From the NCBI GenBank assembly GCA_032719365.1, contig CM064871.1, positions 33,763,566 to 33,827,565 of the forward strand: a stretch of 64,000 nucleotides of DNA, in the 5' to 3' direction. Source of the stretch: Prinsepia uniflora. Its lineage: Eukaryota > Streptophyta > Magnoliopsida > Rosales > Rosaceae. The notes beneath the pieces were generated by a model, which was given only the letters and a program-made list of their open reading frames with translations, was not told the origin of the DNA and ran no database searches. Of the stretch, positions 10,138-22,606 are shown piece after piece; position 1 is the first letter of the stretch, and the number at the start of each line of letters is the position of its first letter. The translations under genes and the position numbers were made by a program.

Positions 10138-13100
10138 TGTCAGGACCCACCCCGGTTTCATCCCAAAATCCGAGGTAAATCCTGCTCCCGTTTAACTCCC
10201 CGACACAACACCAAAGTAAAACTCACACGCAACCACCAAAGTACTCAGTCAGACGCAGGAGAAACTGTACAATACATCCCGAAGTTAAAAGTTTACAAAG
10301 TATAGTCCCAAATACACAAAAAAGGAAACCGATAAACTAGATCCACGCACGCGGAAAAGAAAAACACTCCGGGATCCCTCTCGCGACTTCTATGCCTCAG
10401 ACGCTGCCTCGACGCCGAAACCCCGCTCTAGCTCCACGACCTGGAGGGCAATTTAAAACAGAAGATGTGAGTGGACCATAAATAAAAGAAAAGTTTCCAA
10501 AACCATTTTATAAGTAAACCGGGTTTTAGCCCTCCGTTTTGAAACCACATGCATAACCCAGTTATTAAAACAGTTATAGATCAATCACCATAAAACATCA
10601 TAAGAAACAGAAACACTATAAAACAGTTATAGAAAACATAGCAGAAACAGCATAAAGCCGTATCATAAACCGTGAATATCAAACCATTCTTTTCCGATCA
10701 AACCTGCTGGATCTATCCGAGTCTTTAAACTCCCGAGTCTTTAAACTCAATCCAGCCTCAATAATATCCGAGTCTTTAAACTCCCGAGTCTTTAAACTCA
10801 ACAGGCCTACGGGGGAAATATCAATATATCCGAGTCTTTAAACTCAATCCGGGTCTCTAAACCCAATCCGGTCCCGTTCCCCGTCAATCAATATCCGGGT
10901 CTTTAAACCCAATAGCCAGATCAAGCAAATCCAATCCAAAACCAGTTGAAAACCATTTCTAAATCCATATCCAAACCCGAATCCGAAATAACCGGTCCGA
11001 AGCCCTTCCGGCGTCCAGAACCGTCATTCCGAACTCAAATCCAGAATTTCACTTTTCAACTTTAAAACCAAATTCCATTTCCGAAATCCGATTCTAAAAC
11101 CGAAAATCCTTTAATCACCAAATCATGTTTCAAAATCCCTTTATAAGCATTCAAACCATTTATCCTTTGAAAACCCCCAAAACCACGACATTTTACTCAG
11201 AAATCGATGTTTCTCGTAAAACGTGCCAAATACCGCATTTCCTCGAAAAACGTGCAACAATGTAAAACCAACAAAGCATATTCGATAAACATAGAATCAT
11301 GATTTAAAACCATAAAACAATTATAGAAAACAGTCATGCATGCTCGAGTTTAAGGAAAGGGTCCACTCACAGTACCGAGCCCTCAATCGCGTCCCGAACG
11401 TCTCGTACATTCCTCAGCTTCCTTAGGAACTCCTGATCCTGTCAACAACTGCCAAAATACGTTACTAACATGTCTACGAAGTTCCACCTAATTTTCCCTA
11501 AAAATCCCCGGGTCCTAAACGTAACGAACCGGAACCCTAAACCATCAACCTCGCGGGCTAACATCGAATCGACGTCCGATCATCCCGAAACCAATTCCAA
11601 CGGACTCGTCACAACACCTAGACCAAAAACCTTGTTGACAACTCTCCCCAAAGACCGCCGCACACACCCCCACGCGCCGCCCAAAGTGGCTGCGCGTGGC
11701 CCTCACGCGCCTGCTACAGTGTATCTTCAACCTCGAGCAAACCCGGTTCAGCACAGTTCTGCACCTCGAACCGGCGAGAGTAAATCTCCGCCGTGCCTGC
11801 ACCACATCGACTCCTCTCTTCACCCACTTCATCGTCCCACCCTTAGGAACTCATCCCCCTTACTCTAATACCTCGACTCGACCTGAAACCTGTCGACTCA
11901 AGCTCGAACAGAAACCAGTACTGTCCCCTGTTCTCTTCTCCGGCCACCCAGGTCACCCCCCGTCACGGTAGCTAGCTTAAACCAATCCTAGGACCGTCCT
12001 AAACCTCACCCAACTCACCAAGACCATCGACTCACACTCAAAACCCACGACTTTCGATTTGAAAGTCGACGGCAAAACAGAGCACATCAGTACTCCCGTC
12101 GTGCTAACCTCCGCCGTGCACTCCTCCGTTACGGTAGCACAACCAGCAGAAACCTAGAACCTTACTGAACTCCCTAAACCTCACAGGACTCCTCGATTCT
12201 ATTCCTAAAGTCACGACTTCCAACTTGAACCTCGACGGAAAAACAGAGCATGGAAAGGGAAAACAAGAAGTTACCTGCCTCATGTCGCCGTCGTGAGCTC
12301 AGCGGTGAGGACACGGCTCCTCCCGTCCACCTCCAACCTCTGGACACCTCCTCTGGCCTCGATTGGTCGAACACGGTACAACCACCACCCACAAACACTC
12401 ACATCCTCCCTGTTTTTCTCCCTGGTTTTCCCATGGCTCTCACACTTCTCACACACAAGCACAACACCTCCCTACTCCTTTACTGTCTCTTCCTCAACCT
12501 CTGATCACTCTCACACACTCACAACTCACCAACACCCACGATCACCCCTCAATTTCTCTCAATTCTCTCCCTCTGTTTCTCTCTAGGTCGAAGAACACCC
12601 ACGAACACACGGGCATCCCCCAAATAATTGGACCGTGTAAGATCCTAGAACCCTCTAGTCAAGCCCCACGTGTCACCAATCCTGTCCCTTCTCATCCAAC
12701 TGGCCCAATCCCAGCCATCCATCTATCCCTCTCTGCTGCACAAATCCCCATGTGCAAAGACCAAAATACCCTTCCTTTTAAATCAAATTTACGGTTTTGC
12801 CACTACCTTTCTAAACCCGTAACTCACACATAGTAAGTCCGATGAATACGTGCCGCCTGTCATCGAACTCAGGATGACGAGATCTATCTAACGGTCTTAG
12901 GTCAACGTGTCAAAACCCGATTGTATGAAAAGTCAACTTTTCCCCCTATTTTACTCAAATTACGGTTATGCCCATAACCTTCCGAACATCACAACTTCCT
13001 CCTCGGATGTCGGAATCGGGCGTGCCACCTGCCTACGGGTTCGTGAGGTCCTAACCTACCTCCTGGTCATCAGTCAAAGTCCATTAGACCACCTGAACTA

Positions 13101-13242
13101 AAAGTTAACTTTTTACCCAAACTAGGGGCAAAATCGTCATTCTAGGCTAATGATCTTATCGGGACCAACTAACCCCCGATTAAGCTCACTAATTCCATCT
13201 TAATCACTGTCTTAACCTTAATTTCCAGGACGGGTCGTTACA
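10138..13242 (-). mobile_element. Solo LTR D
   Basis: A 3105-bp minus-strand LTR begins TGTCAGGACCCACCCC and ends GACGGGTCGTTACA on the plus strand, flanked by a perfect CACGG duplication (10133-10137 and 13243-13247). It has no internal region, PBS or PPT, so it is a solo LTR left by LTR-LTR recombination. It contains the palindromic array at 10719-10910 and the conserved CATGCATGC and GTCCACTCACAG blocks near 11335-11372. The open frames at 11470-12833 are overlapping, proline/threonine-rich and on both strands, so I do not call genes. Confidence 0.92.
10719..10910. repeat. Array of quasi-palindromes GAGTCTTTAAACTC / GGGTCTTTAAACCC
   Basis: Seven copies in 192 bp: five GAGTCTTTAAACTC, one GGGTCTCTAAACCC and one GGGTCTTTAAACCC, mostly preceded by CC and spaced irregularly. 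Without the extra C, GAGTTTAAACTC and GGGTTTAAACCC are perfect palindromes, so both arms change together. It lies inside solo LTR D, where other families carry the GGGCC...GGCCC array. Confidence 0.85.
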
Positions 13243-14309
13243 CACGGCCCGTCCAAAGGCACTGCGTGTGGGCCTTATGTGCTGGCCAAAGGCGTTGCGC
13301 GTGGGCCTCACGCACCTTCACTGTTCATTGTCTTCAAACTTGCTGAACCAGTCTGGTCCGGTCCATCCTGCGCAGTCGTTCCAACTGAACCGGTGTGATC
13401 TGTTCACCCCATAACTTCTATGTTTTCGGTCATTTTTCATCCATTTTCAATCTGAAACCTTCATCTAATCATTCGTAATCAATATATGATTTCAAAACAT
13501 GAAAACCAAGCATTAAACTCACCTTCCCCATCGATTTTTTGAACCGGCCAACATCCCCCCTTCGTTTTCCATGATTCCAGCCACCACCATCCGTCTTTTT
13601 CATCCTAAAATGTTTGTACAACTTCCACAATTACTATTTCATTAACAAAACCATTCAATCAACTCTAAAACCCAAATTCCAAATTTGAAAAACCAACTCA
13701 CTGTTCATGGCTTCGCTGGCCACCGTCCACGACGTCTCTAACCGTGGCTACCATCTTCATCGTCTCACCTCACTCTCTCTTTTTCATTCACACACCAAGC
13801 ACAGATAATGGGGATTGAAGGGGCTTTAGGAAATGGGTTTGCATGGTTTAAGGGCATTCACGGGTTTGGGAGAGAAAAGAAGAAATGATTGATCTAAGGG
13901 AAAAGAAAATATCCCACCGTGTGGGGGAATGGGCCAATCAGATAAGGGGCAGGTGTCACTCACTGATTGGTCCACCCCGATTTCCAATCCAATCCAAACC
14001 TGTCACATGTCAGTTTCTCGATTTGCATGAATAAGGCCGTAAAAAGTTTTAGACCCATAACTTTTCCATCGAACCTCCGATTTTGATGTGTCGTTTGTCT
14101 ACGGACTCGTGACGTCCTGATCTACGTCATGGTCGTCGGTCCTCGTACGTTTGACTCCCTGAGTCAAAAGTCATCATTTTTCCCAAATTCGGGGGCAAAA
14201 CGGTCATTTTACACCATCCGTCCGAATTCACTCAACTAATCCCTGATTAGTCGTTCTACATCCATAATTTATTAATATTTAATCCTGATATTCGGAACGA
14301 GTCGTTATA

Positions 14310-14828
14310 ACCTTCGCCCCTTAACAAATTTTGTCCTCGAAATTCCAACTAACCTAGTTCCATATCCACATCGTGAAAAAACAAGCTCAGTCTCACCGTC
14401 AGGTTTAACATCCCATGTATAAGTCTACACTCACTAACCAGCATAATAATTGTCTGCACCCAGATGTTCCATCACGAACCCACGTCATACTAACTACACC
14501 CTACCACGTCGAGTGACAATGATCATACGTTCCGAGTTGAAACCACCCAACAATTCTACCATTACGCTGACAAATTTAGCTTGACGGTTCTTCTCAATTA
14601 CCAATCCACCCTGACATCTGCTCCCACCACGAGTCATCAAATCTCACTCATCAATCCACGCTGACACACCCAGCCAAACAGTCATCACTAGACAGTCGCA
14701 ATTCAATTTGGTATCTCTCCCACACCGAGAGTTATCAAATCTCACACTTTTTCCGCGTTTCTTGAATGTTACCACATCAACAATACACGTCCCATAACGT
14801 CGCACTCAACCAGCACTCACCGCTCCGT
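14310..14828 (-). other. Element C internal region, PPT end
   Basis: Directly after the LTR edge the plus strand reads ACCTTCGCCCCTTAA, the reverse of a polypurine tract (compare AAGGGGGAAGGT in B). TTGTCCTCGAAATTC follows, the reverse of the GAATTTCGAGGACAAAA block that precedes the PPT in all these families. The remainder is non-coding. It ends with TCCGT (14824-14828), the TSD of element A on this side. Confidence 0.75.
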
Positions 14829-16938
14829 TGTAACGACCCGTCCCGAATTCCAGGATTAGATTAGTGACTAATCTCGATTAGTGAGGTTGAACGGTGGTTA
14901 GTAGGGCGGAATCGGACAAAATGTGCAAAATGACCGTTTTGCCCTTGGTCGTGGGCAAAACGTTGACTTTTTGATCGGGCAGTCAAACGGACATTGACCA
15001 ATGACCGTGACGTAGTTCGGGACGTCACGAGTTCATAGACAGGTGGCACGTTCGATTCCGACATTCGTAGAGAAAGTTATGATGTTCGGAAGTTGAATGG
15101 CATTTTGGTAATTTTGGTCAATTGGGGTCAAATGTTGACTTTTTGACCGGGAGGTCCGATGGACGAGGGCCAAGGACCGTTACGTAGGTATCGTCGATAC
15201 GAATCCAATGACAGGTGGCATGCCGGAATCGGAGATTCGACGATGAGGTTATGGTCAAGGAAACGAATGAACTAACCGAGACTCGGAATAAAATAATAAT
15301 ATTAAAATAGGTGAACAGTAATTGACGAATCTGGACCCTTGGATGTAGGCCACGTGTCACTCATCCCCTACCTTCCCTAAAACAAGGATCTTTGCTGGCC
15401 GTTTGGGTTAATTAATCATTTTCTCTCCATAAATCCTCACCCTTCATCCTATACTCTGATTGGATCCTAGCCGTTGATCTCTTATGCATGTTCTGATTTA
15501 AACCCATCAACCCAAACACTCACATTTTCATTCTCCCTCAAAACCGTGAGCACGGTTTCCTCCCTTGAACAAACACCTCACCACATCTAAGCCTCAACTC
15601 ACACACCAGACGGTACCAGACGAACCCCAGCCACCTTCAGACGCCGGCAGCGTTAGGACAACCCAGACCCGAGAAGGAAACCAAACAACCCGACACTGCC
15701 AAAACTTCCAAACCACCTCACCAGGCCTCGAACAAACCTAGGACAAGGACCACTGGAACCTTAGGACAACTCAGACCATGACTGGACGGGCCACGGCGGC
15801 GACACGGCAGCGTTATGCTCGGAAACCCGAGAAGGTTTGATTTTCTTCCCTATTTCGAAACACTTGTTTTTGACGTTGGGATTGTTTGCTTACTTCTTAA
15901 ACATGTCCTAGGAACCTAGACGACCATTTTGGACCATGAACCTCGGCTGGAAGTTCGACGACTCGCCGGAGAAGACAAACCAGAGCTGGCAGCCAAAATG
16001 GAATTATGTTGTTTCATGGAGATTTCGGGCGGGGCCCATTGTAATGTTGTGAAATGAATTAATAAAACCGTTTTCCGTATACCATCTGGATACAAGGATA
16101 TATGATGGTCTCCTCCAGATGTCCGGGACACTGGGGAAGTCACGGTGCATTGCCTGCGAGGGGTCATTATACGGAGCAGCCGGACCGTATGATGACTCAG
16201 GAGCAGGATTGCTATGATTGACGTCTGGGACGTCAGACATCAGGGATGTCAGATATATGGAACCGGAGAGACCCCGGGCAGCACGCGTAGCTTATTAAAC
16301 CGTGAGATTTGACGTCAGGGACGTCAAGCGTCTGGGACACTAAGCATCAGGGATGCTGGTGATGGTAAAGGTAAATATGGATTAATGATTAAAATGGCTT
16401 ATTGGTTGGATATGTGTTATATGGTAAAAATGGATTATGAAATGGTATGTCGGGTCGGGGACCCTAAATGGTTTTGGATGTATGGATTTATATTTATGGC
16501 TTTGGGCGGTGGCCCACATGGTTTTAATATGTCTGGTGGTGGTATTCCACAGTTTTGGGCTGAGTTTCCACACTTGGTTTTTGGTTAACGGTTTTCGGGC
16601 TAAGGCCCTAATGGCCCGGTTGAGCAAACGTTTTGGTTACTGGTTTTCGTGGCATGCATACGTTTTTATTGGAGGGCATAAATGTCTTATAAATGTATTT
16701 GATAAACTTATTGGTTTTTGTCCACTCACAGCTTTTGGTTTTAATGCCCTTCAGATTGATTACGGATGCGATTGCAGCAGATACTGGGACATTGCACACC
16801 TCCTCCATCGGTCCTTGCGCACTCTGGATGCCCCGTTTGGGCAGTGGCTCTTGGTTATCCCTTGTCTGACACCCCTTTTTGGACGGGAGCAGGGCACATT
16901 CCACGGTAATCCCAGGGGGATTAGGATGGGTCCTGTCA
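14829..16938 (+). repeat. Element A LTR1 (2110 bp, with 1.1-kb internal deletion)
   Basis: It begins TGTAACGACCCGTCCC and ends GATGGGTCCTGTCA. Relative to LTR2 it lacks 1122 bp (equivalent to 21262-22383), with the breakpoint at 15996/15997 and AA microhomology. The missing part contains the TGTGAGTAGAC block, the 26-nt hairpin and the whole GGGCC-type array. The GACGTC-type array remains (from 16220). Confidence 0.92.
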
Positions 16939-19900
16939 ACTTGGTATCAGAGCAGGGTTGCTCTATTTGTGTGCGCAGGTCGAGGGTGTGATGTCTCATT
17001 GGGCTGCAGTTCGTTATCAACCTAATAGGTAGTTTTTGGGTTTGGATAGTGGATAAAGTGTGATTGTCCCGATACGCCGTGCGTTAATGTGATTCGACCC
17101 AAGTGGGGTTGATTGTGATGAACTGGTATTGTGGGACCGTCGGTTTGGCCATGTAATATTAAATTGTTGTGCTGCTAGGTGCAGCCAGGTTCGGGGAACC
17201 TCATGTGAGTAATGGTTTAAAAATGTGAACCCTTGTGGTTGTTTCTAGTGTAAGGGATGTTGGTTCATCGGAGTTGGCCGATGACCTAGTGGTGGAACCC
17301 ACGTTGATGGGATGGTAGGATTGGATTTGACGTCTATACGATGTCAGGATCGCGGGGTCGGTCAGGTTGTGAGTTTTATATTACGGAAAGTGGTTGGGTT
17401 CGGTTGAACCATAGGGTGTGATTGTGGAACCCTAGTATATGATGGATTAAAAAGGTAAACCTTAATAATGATTAGTGGATAAGAACTTGTGCTGCGACGA
17501 GCGGCTGAGGTCATGGATGACCATGTGGATGGCTCTCGTGAGTCTAGTCAGAACTATGGGATTCGATCTACGGATACGGTTCTGAGATAAATTCTGGAAT
17601 CCCGTGTTGAATCGGGTATTAGTGTGAGGTATGGATGCGGATCTCTATAGCAATGACAGTTAGTCGGAAGTCATATGGAGATGACTGGCTATCGAGGGTA
17701 ATTAGTGTGGTTATAATACTTGGGGATCAGGGGACATTCAGGGAACGTTCATTTTCCTGATGTGGATTGTCGGAATGGTAGTACCCATAATCGTGAGGTA
17801 CGGGATCGTCGTTCGGTATGAACGGAGATCCAGGGTTGTCGTATTTGCACACGGTGTGCAAGTATGGATGTTTGTATGTTGGTACTTTTGTGCCGATACT
17901 AGTATGGATGCATGGGTGCTGATACTAGTATTGTTGATAGTGTGTTGGTGCTGGTACTAGCGCTGGTGCTAGTGTCGGTGATGGTGTTGACGATGAGCCA
18001 CAAGTTGAGGTGTGACTCCGTCATGATGAACATATGTTCGGTCTTTGAGATTCCGTAGTGGTTGAGTGATGGACTGGATGGGATCCAGTTAAGATTGTAA
18101 TGTGTTGGGATAAGTCCCAATAGTGGTGAGATAACCAGTTAGGAGTGGATAAAATGGTATAATTGAGACTTAAGGAATTTTGGGGTGACGTCCCCTACGT
18201 CATGAATTAGTGGGTTTGGGGAGTTGTTGGCAACTCCAAAATTGGTGTGATTTTTTTTTTTGTAATTGAGAACTTGGAAAACCGAGTGTTGAACCTGTAA
18301 AGGTTGGGATTTGCGAACGGAACAATAACGAATTGATTACGGACATGTGGTTGTCCAGGTGAGTTGGGAATGTAGGGAGTCCAGTGGTTGGACTTGGTAT
18401 CTCGTTGGGAGTAGGTCTGCTTCCAACATGGTTGGAACCTTAGTTTTGAGGAGAGTTATGATTGGGGAACGAGAGTGGTGCTCGTTTTTGGTGATTGGTA
18501 TTCCGAAGTCATTGGGGTTGACTTCTTGCTTTCTGCCCTGGCAGACATTGACTGTAGTTACCAGTACATGGAGCGTGTATTGGTTGGTGAGCTCATGTGT
18601 GTTGTGGGGTCATCAGGGGGAGTTACGTATTCAAAATTAGGTAAACGAGATTTCTCATTTTCTGCTTGCTGTCAGACGATGTTGGGTTACATGGAGTGGT
18701 GAGTACAGTGAGTTTTGTTGCATCCACGTAGGATGAGTTTTGACGTCATCATTTTTGGATCATCCTTGGTTTTTCCTAGGTGGAATGACAAGGATCGATA
18801 CGAACTTGGGTATGTGAGTTGTAAACGGCGGGGTTGAACTTCTTTTCGAAGTGGAGCCCGTATGGTATCTTACTCGAGTGAGTAGGTTTCCGACTAGTCG
18901 GATTTTGTCAACCTTAGACGTGTGGAGGTTGGATCGGCTTCCCTATGAAGTCAATCAAGTGTATTGAGCAGGTAACCGATAGGTTCGGTTTTGGTGTGTC
19001 TTGGTAAATGTGACGAGATTTCGGGATTTGGAATCGAATTTATGGGTGATGATTCAGGATTCGATTTTTGAACTTGAAAGTATATTTCTGGATTTGGGTA
19101 CGAAATGCTTATTCCAAATGCTAGCTTACGGAATAATGATTTCGGATTCGGATTTGGAAAGAATTAAAATGTGATGTCTGGGCTTGGATCCGGGATTTCT
19201 TACGAAATTGCGGATTCGGATTCGGAATTGGAACTAGATGATGGGTGTAGTTTCGATTTGTCTCATGCTGGATTGGGCAATTGTACTCCACTATTGGAAC
19301 GTGTTTGGCTATAACCTAGGTGGTTGTAGTCTGGTCATTAGGTGGATGTGTGTACTTCGTACATGGTTCGAGGTACAATACTTGGTAGACTTGTGATGTC
19401 TAGTTATGGTATACGGGTTATACCCGAGGTGTGTTGGTGAGCGTGTTGGTAGCCGGATTGGTTCCGATACCATTGGATTAGTCGAGATCGAGAACTGGAC
19501 ATTACTATGCAATGGGTCATGGTATTTCCGATGAGTCTAATTACACACAGGTCGTGTGAAATGTCGGTAAGTGTATTTGTGAGTCAAGTAAGTTGGTGGC
19601 TTGTGTAGCCACGAGTGAGTCTAGTGTCAGTTTTCGACTGACAACAACTGTGTGGTGATAGATTGTCAGGATGTGTCAACATAGATCGTTGAGTGGGGTC
19701 AGGTGACTCCCAGTGGGAGTAGATACCAGGTTAGACTGGTGAGTGAGAAAGGAACCAGGGAGTTGTTGCGTCAATGAAATGGTCGATTTGACAAGTGGTG
19801 TCGATTCGAAACGAGTGGTTTCGGTCATTTGACGGGGTCGAATGTAGTCATTACGTTTTGAGTACTAGTGGTACGTTTGGGTGCGGACAATTTTTGTCTA

Positions 19901-20071
19901 ATTAGTTGGTGCACGGGTGTACACATGTTACGAGGTCGATTCCACTTTCCACGGGGTGTTTGTGGAATCAGGGTAGTCGAGTTTCGAGAGCGAAACTAAT
20001 TAAGGAGGGAAGTACGTCTGAGTTTAGATCGGTTGGAATTTCGAGGACGAAATTTATTAAGGAGGGAAGAT
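16939..20071 (+). other. Element A internal region 1 (non-coding, 3.1 kb)
   Basis: No gag or pol motif is found in any frame; the longest frames are short and unlike known proteins. It ends with the GAATTTCGAGGACGAAATT block and the PPT (AAGGAGGGAAGAT, 20059-20071). Homologous blocks occur, reversed, in element C, so the region is conserved between families although it is non-coding. This fits a LARD-like element that relies on other elements' proteins. Confidence 0.8.
16942..16953 (+). other. Element A primer-binding site
   Basis: TGGTATCAGAGC lies three bases after the LTR1 end, matching the plant initiator tRNA-Met primer site. The same site recurs at 23329-23340 after LTR2. Confidence 0.95.
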
Positions 20072-21919
20072 TGTAACGACCTGTCCCGATTTCCGGGATT
20101 AGATTGGTGACTAATCTCGATTAGTGAGGTTGAACGGTGGTTAGTAGGGCGGAATCGGACAAAATGTGCAAAATGATCGGTTTGCCCCTGGTCGTGGGCA
20201 AAATGTGACTTTTTGATCGGACGGTGAAACGGACTTTGACCGATGACCGTGACGTAGTTCGGGACGTAACGATTTCATAGACAGGTGGCACGTTCGATTC
20301 CGACATTCATAGAGAAAGTTATGATGTTCGGAAGTTGAGGGGCATTTTGGTAATTTTGGTCAATTGGGGTCAAATGTTGACTTTTTGACCGAGAGGACCG
20401 ATGGACGAGGGCCAATGACCGTTACGTAGGTATCGTCGATACAAATCCAATGACAGGCAGCATGCCGAAATCGGAGATTCGACGACGAGGTTATGGTCAA
20501 GGAAACGAATGAACTAACCGAGACTCGGAATAAAATAATAATATTAAAATAGGTGAACAGTAATTGACGAATCTGGACCCTTGGATGTAGGCCACGTGTC
20601 ACTCATCCCCTACCTTCCCTAAAACAAGGATCTTTGCTGGCCATTTGGGTTAATTAATCATTTTCTCTCCTTAAATTCTCACCCTTCATCCTATACTCTG
20701 ATTGGATCCTAGCCGTTGATCTCTTATGCATGTTCTGATTTAAACCCATCAACCCAAACACTCACATTTTCATTCTCCCTCAAAACCGTGAGCACGGTTT
20801 CCTCCCTTGAACAAACACCTCACCACATCTAAGCCTCAACTCACACACCAGACGGTACCAGACGAACCCCAGCCACCTTCAGACGCCGGCCACCACCTCA
20901 CGGCCGCCCTGCACGGCCGGAAACCTCCCAGACCTGAGAAGGAAACCAAACAACCCGACACTGCCAAAACTTCCAAACCACCTCACCAGGGCTCGAACAA
21001 ACCTAGGACAAGGATCACTGGAACCTTAGGACAACTCAGACCATGACTGGACGGGCCACGGCGGCGACACGGCGGCGTTATGCTCGGAAACCCGAGAAGG
21101 TTTGATTTTCTTCCCTGTTTCGAAACACTTGTTTTTGACGTTTGGATTGTTTGCTTACTTATGAAACATGTCCTAGGAACCTAGACGACCATTTTGGACC
21201 ATGAACCACGGCTGGAAGTTCGACGACTCGCCGGAGAAGACAAACCAGAGCTGGCAGCCAACTTTCCCGTCGAGTTCAGGTGGTTACTTCAACCTAAAAA
21301 TGAGTTTGGATGTCACAGAACCGTAGAGGAGGTTATGACGAGTCCATAGGATCAGCCCGCATCAAAAATGGTGGTCTGAAACTCGATCTGTGATCGGGTC
21401 AAGCCGTGGGTCGACGGCGGCCCGGTTACAGACCCGGTTACTGTAGCATGACGTCATCAGTGTTGACCTGAGTGTTGACCTGGTACGTGGGGGCGCGTGA
21501 AGGGTATTTTGGGGAAACTTCCAACATGACTTTTAATCTATTCGATGTAACGAACATTTTGGGATTGGTTTCGTGTCGATCGGACACCGTTTCGATATTA
21601 TTCGGGATGTCTAAAGGTTTTAAATCAAGTTTAAAAATAGTTAAAAATTCGGGAAAATTGCGGTACTTTGATAGGATGTTAATGTGGAGGTTAGTAACCC
21701 TCTAATGTGATTTGGACATGATTGGGAGTCCCGGTGATAGTGGTGTGGCCCGGGAGGGCCGGTGGCACGCGTATCGAGGCATACCGTTAAAACGGTCTGT
21801 GAGTAGACTTTGGTTTTATAAATTCTATGCATGCCTAACTGTTTTATATGGATTATGATTGTGATTGTATGATGTTGATTTGATTGTTGGTAAATTGTAT
21901 GGTTTCACGTATTTCGAGG

Positions 21920-21945
21920 CGATTTACGTGCTTGCACGTAAATCG
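21920..21945 (+). other. Hairpin with 11-bp arms in the A LTR
   Basis: CGATTTACGTG (21920-21930), loop CTTG, then CACGTAAATCG (21935-21945) form a perfect 11-bp stem. The same arms with loop CAAA occur at 48184-48209 in solo LTR H, which belongs to a different family. Confidence 0.85.
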
Positions 21946-22031
21946 AGATTTTCCGGTTTTACATGGATTTTCCATGTTTATGGTCTTGGATATAATATAA
22001 TGAAATGATTTTGAAATTTGAAATATGAACT

Positions 22032-22382
22032 CGGGCTTGAGGCCCACTTGTTTTGGAAATTTCGGACTTAGAGTCCACTTGAGTGCGTAATCGGGCCGGG
22101 GGCCCAGTTACTTTATGAAATCGGGCCAGGGGCCCAGTTGTCATAAAATCGGGTTGAGACCCATTTGAGTTATGTTATCGGGCCAGGGGCCCAGTTGATT
22201 TACGAATTCGGGCCGTGGGCCCAGTGGATTTATAAAGTCGGGCTGCGGGCCCAGTTGGTTTACAAATCGGGTCGTGGGCCCAGTGGTTCATAAAATCGGG
22301 CATGAGGCCCAATTGGATTATAATGGTGATTTCGGGTCAGGGACCCTATGTTTAATAATTGTGATTTTGGGTCAGGGACCCT
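22032..22382 (+). repeat. GGGCC-NNN-GGCCC mini-inverted-repeat array
   Basis: About eleven units of roughly 25-40 bp occur, each with a core such as GGGCC-AGG-GGCCC, GGGTC-AGG-GACCC, GGGCT-GCG-GGCCC or GGACT-TAG-AGTCC, usually followed by CAGTTG or CACTTG. The arms vary but mostly stay complementary (some G:T). Related arrays lie at about 9480-9650, 36465-36600, 47700-48110, 50570-50790 (reversed), and weakly at 26575-26650 and 32475-32555. Confidence 0.85.
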
Positions 22383-22606
22383 AAATGGAATTATGTTGTT
22401 TTATGGATATTTCGGGCGGGGCCCATTGTAATGTTGTGAAATGAATTAATAAAACCGTTTTCCGTATACCATCTGGATACAAGGATATATGATGGTCTCC
22501 TCCAGATGTCCGGGACACTGGGGAAGTCACGGTGCATTGCCTGCGAGGGCTCATTATACGGAGCTTCCGGACCGTATGATGACTCAGGAGCAGGATTGCT
22601 ATGATT

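Larger units (their letters stand above)
8571..14309 (-). repeat. 3' LTR of element C, interrupted by solo LTR D
   Basis: The plus strand begins TGACACGACCCATCCC and ends ATTCGGAACGAGTCGTTATA, with the usual final ACA changed to ATA. Without D it is about 2.6 kb. It matches 35594-38125 in order throughout: the GAGGAGTGCGATGTCTCGG block, the GGCGTC-CCA-GACGCC hairpin (about 9121-9136), the CACTCACAGACCGTCCTAC block, and the GGCCTCACGC block on the far side of D. Confidence 0.88.

Noticed and set aside
10719..10910. CRISPR-like spaced repeats
   Set aside because: Plant LTR context, irregular spacing, units of 14 bases and no cas genes.
11470..12833. Several overlapping frames in solo LTR D (132, 95, 91 and 156 residues)
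   Set aside because: They overlap on both strands, are rich in Pro/Thr/Ser/His, and lie within an LTR with a TSD. Typical chance frames in stop-poor sequence.
16437..16991. 184-residue plus-strand frame, repeated at 22824-23378 and, reversed, at 49632-50135
   Set aside because: It runs across the LTR end and the primer site, and the copies are recent duplicates, so the open frame is carried by DNA identity. No known domain; a dN/dS test across many copies would decide.
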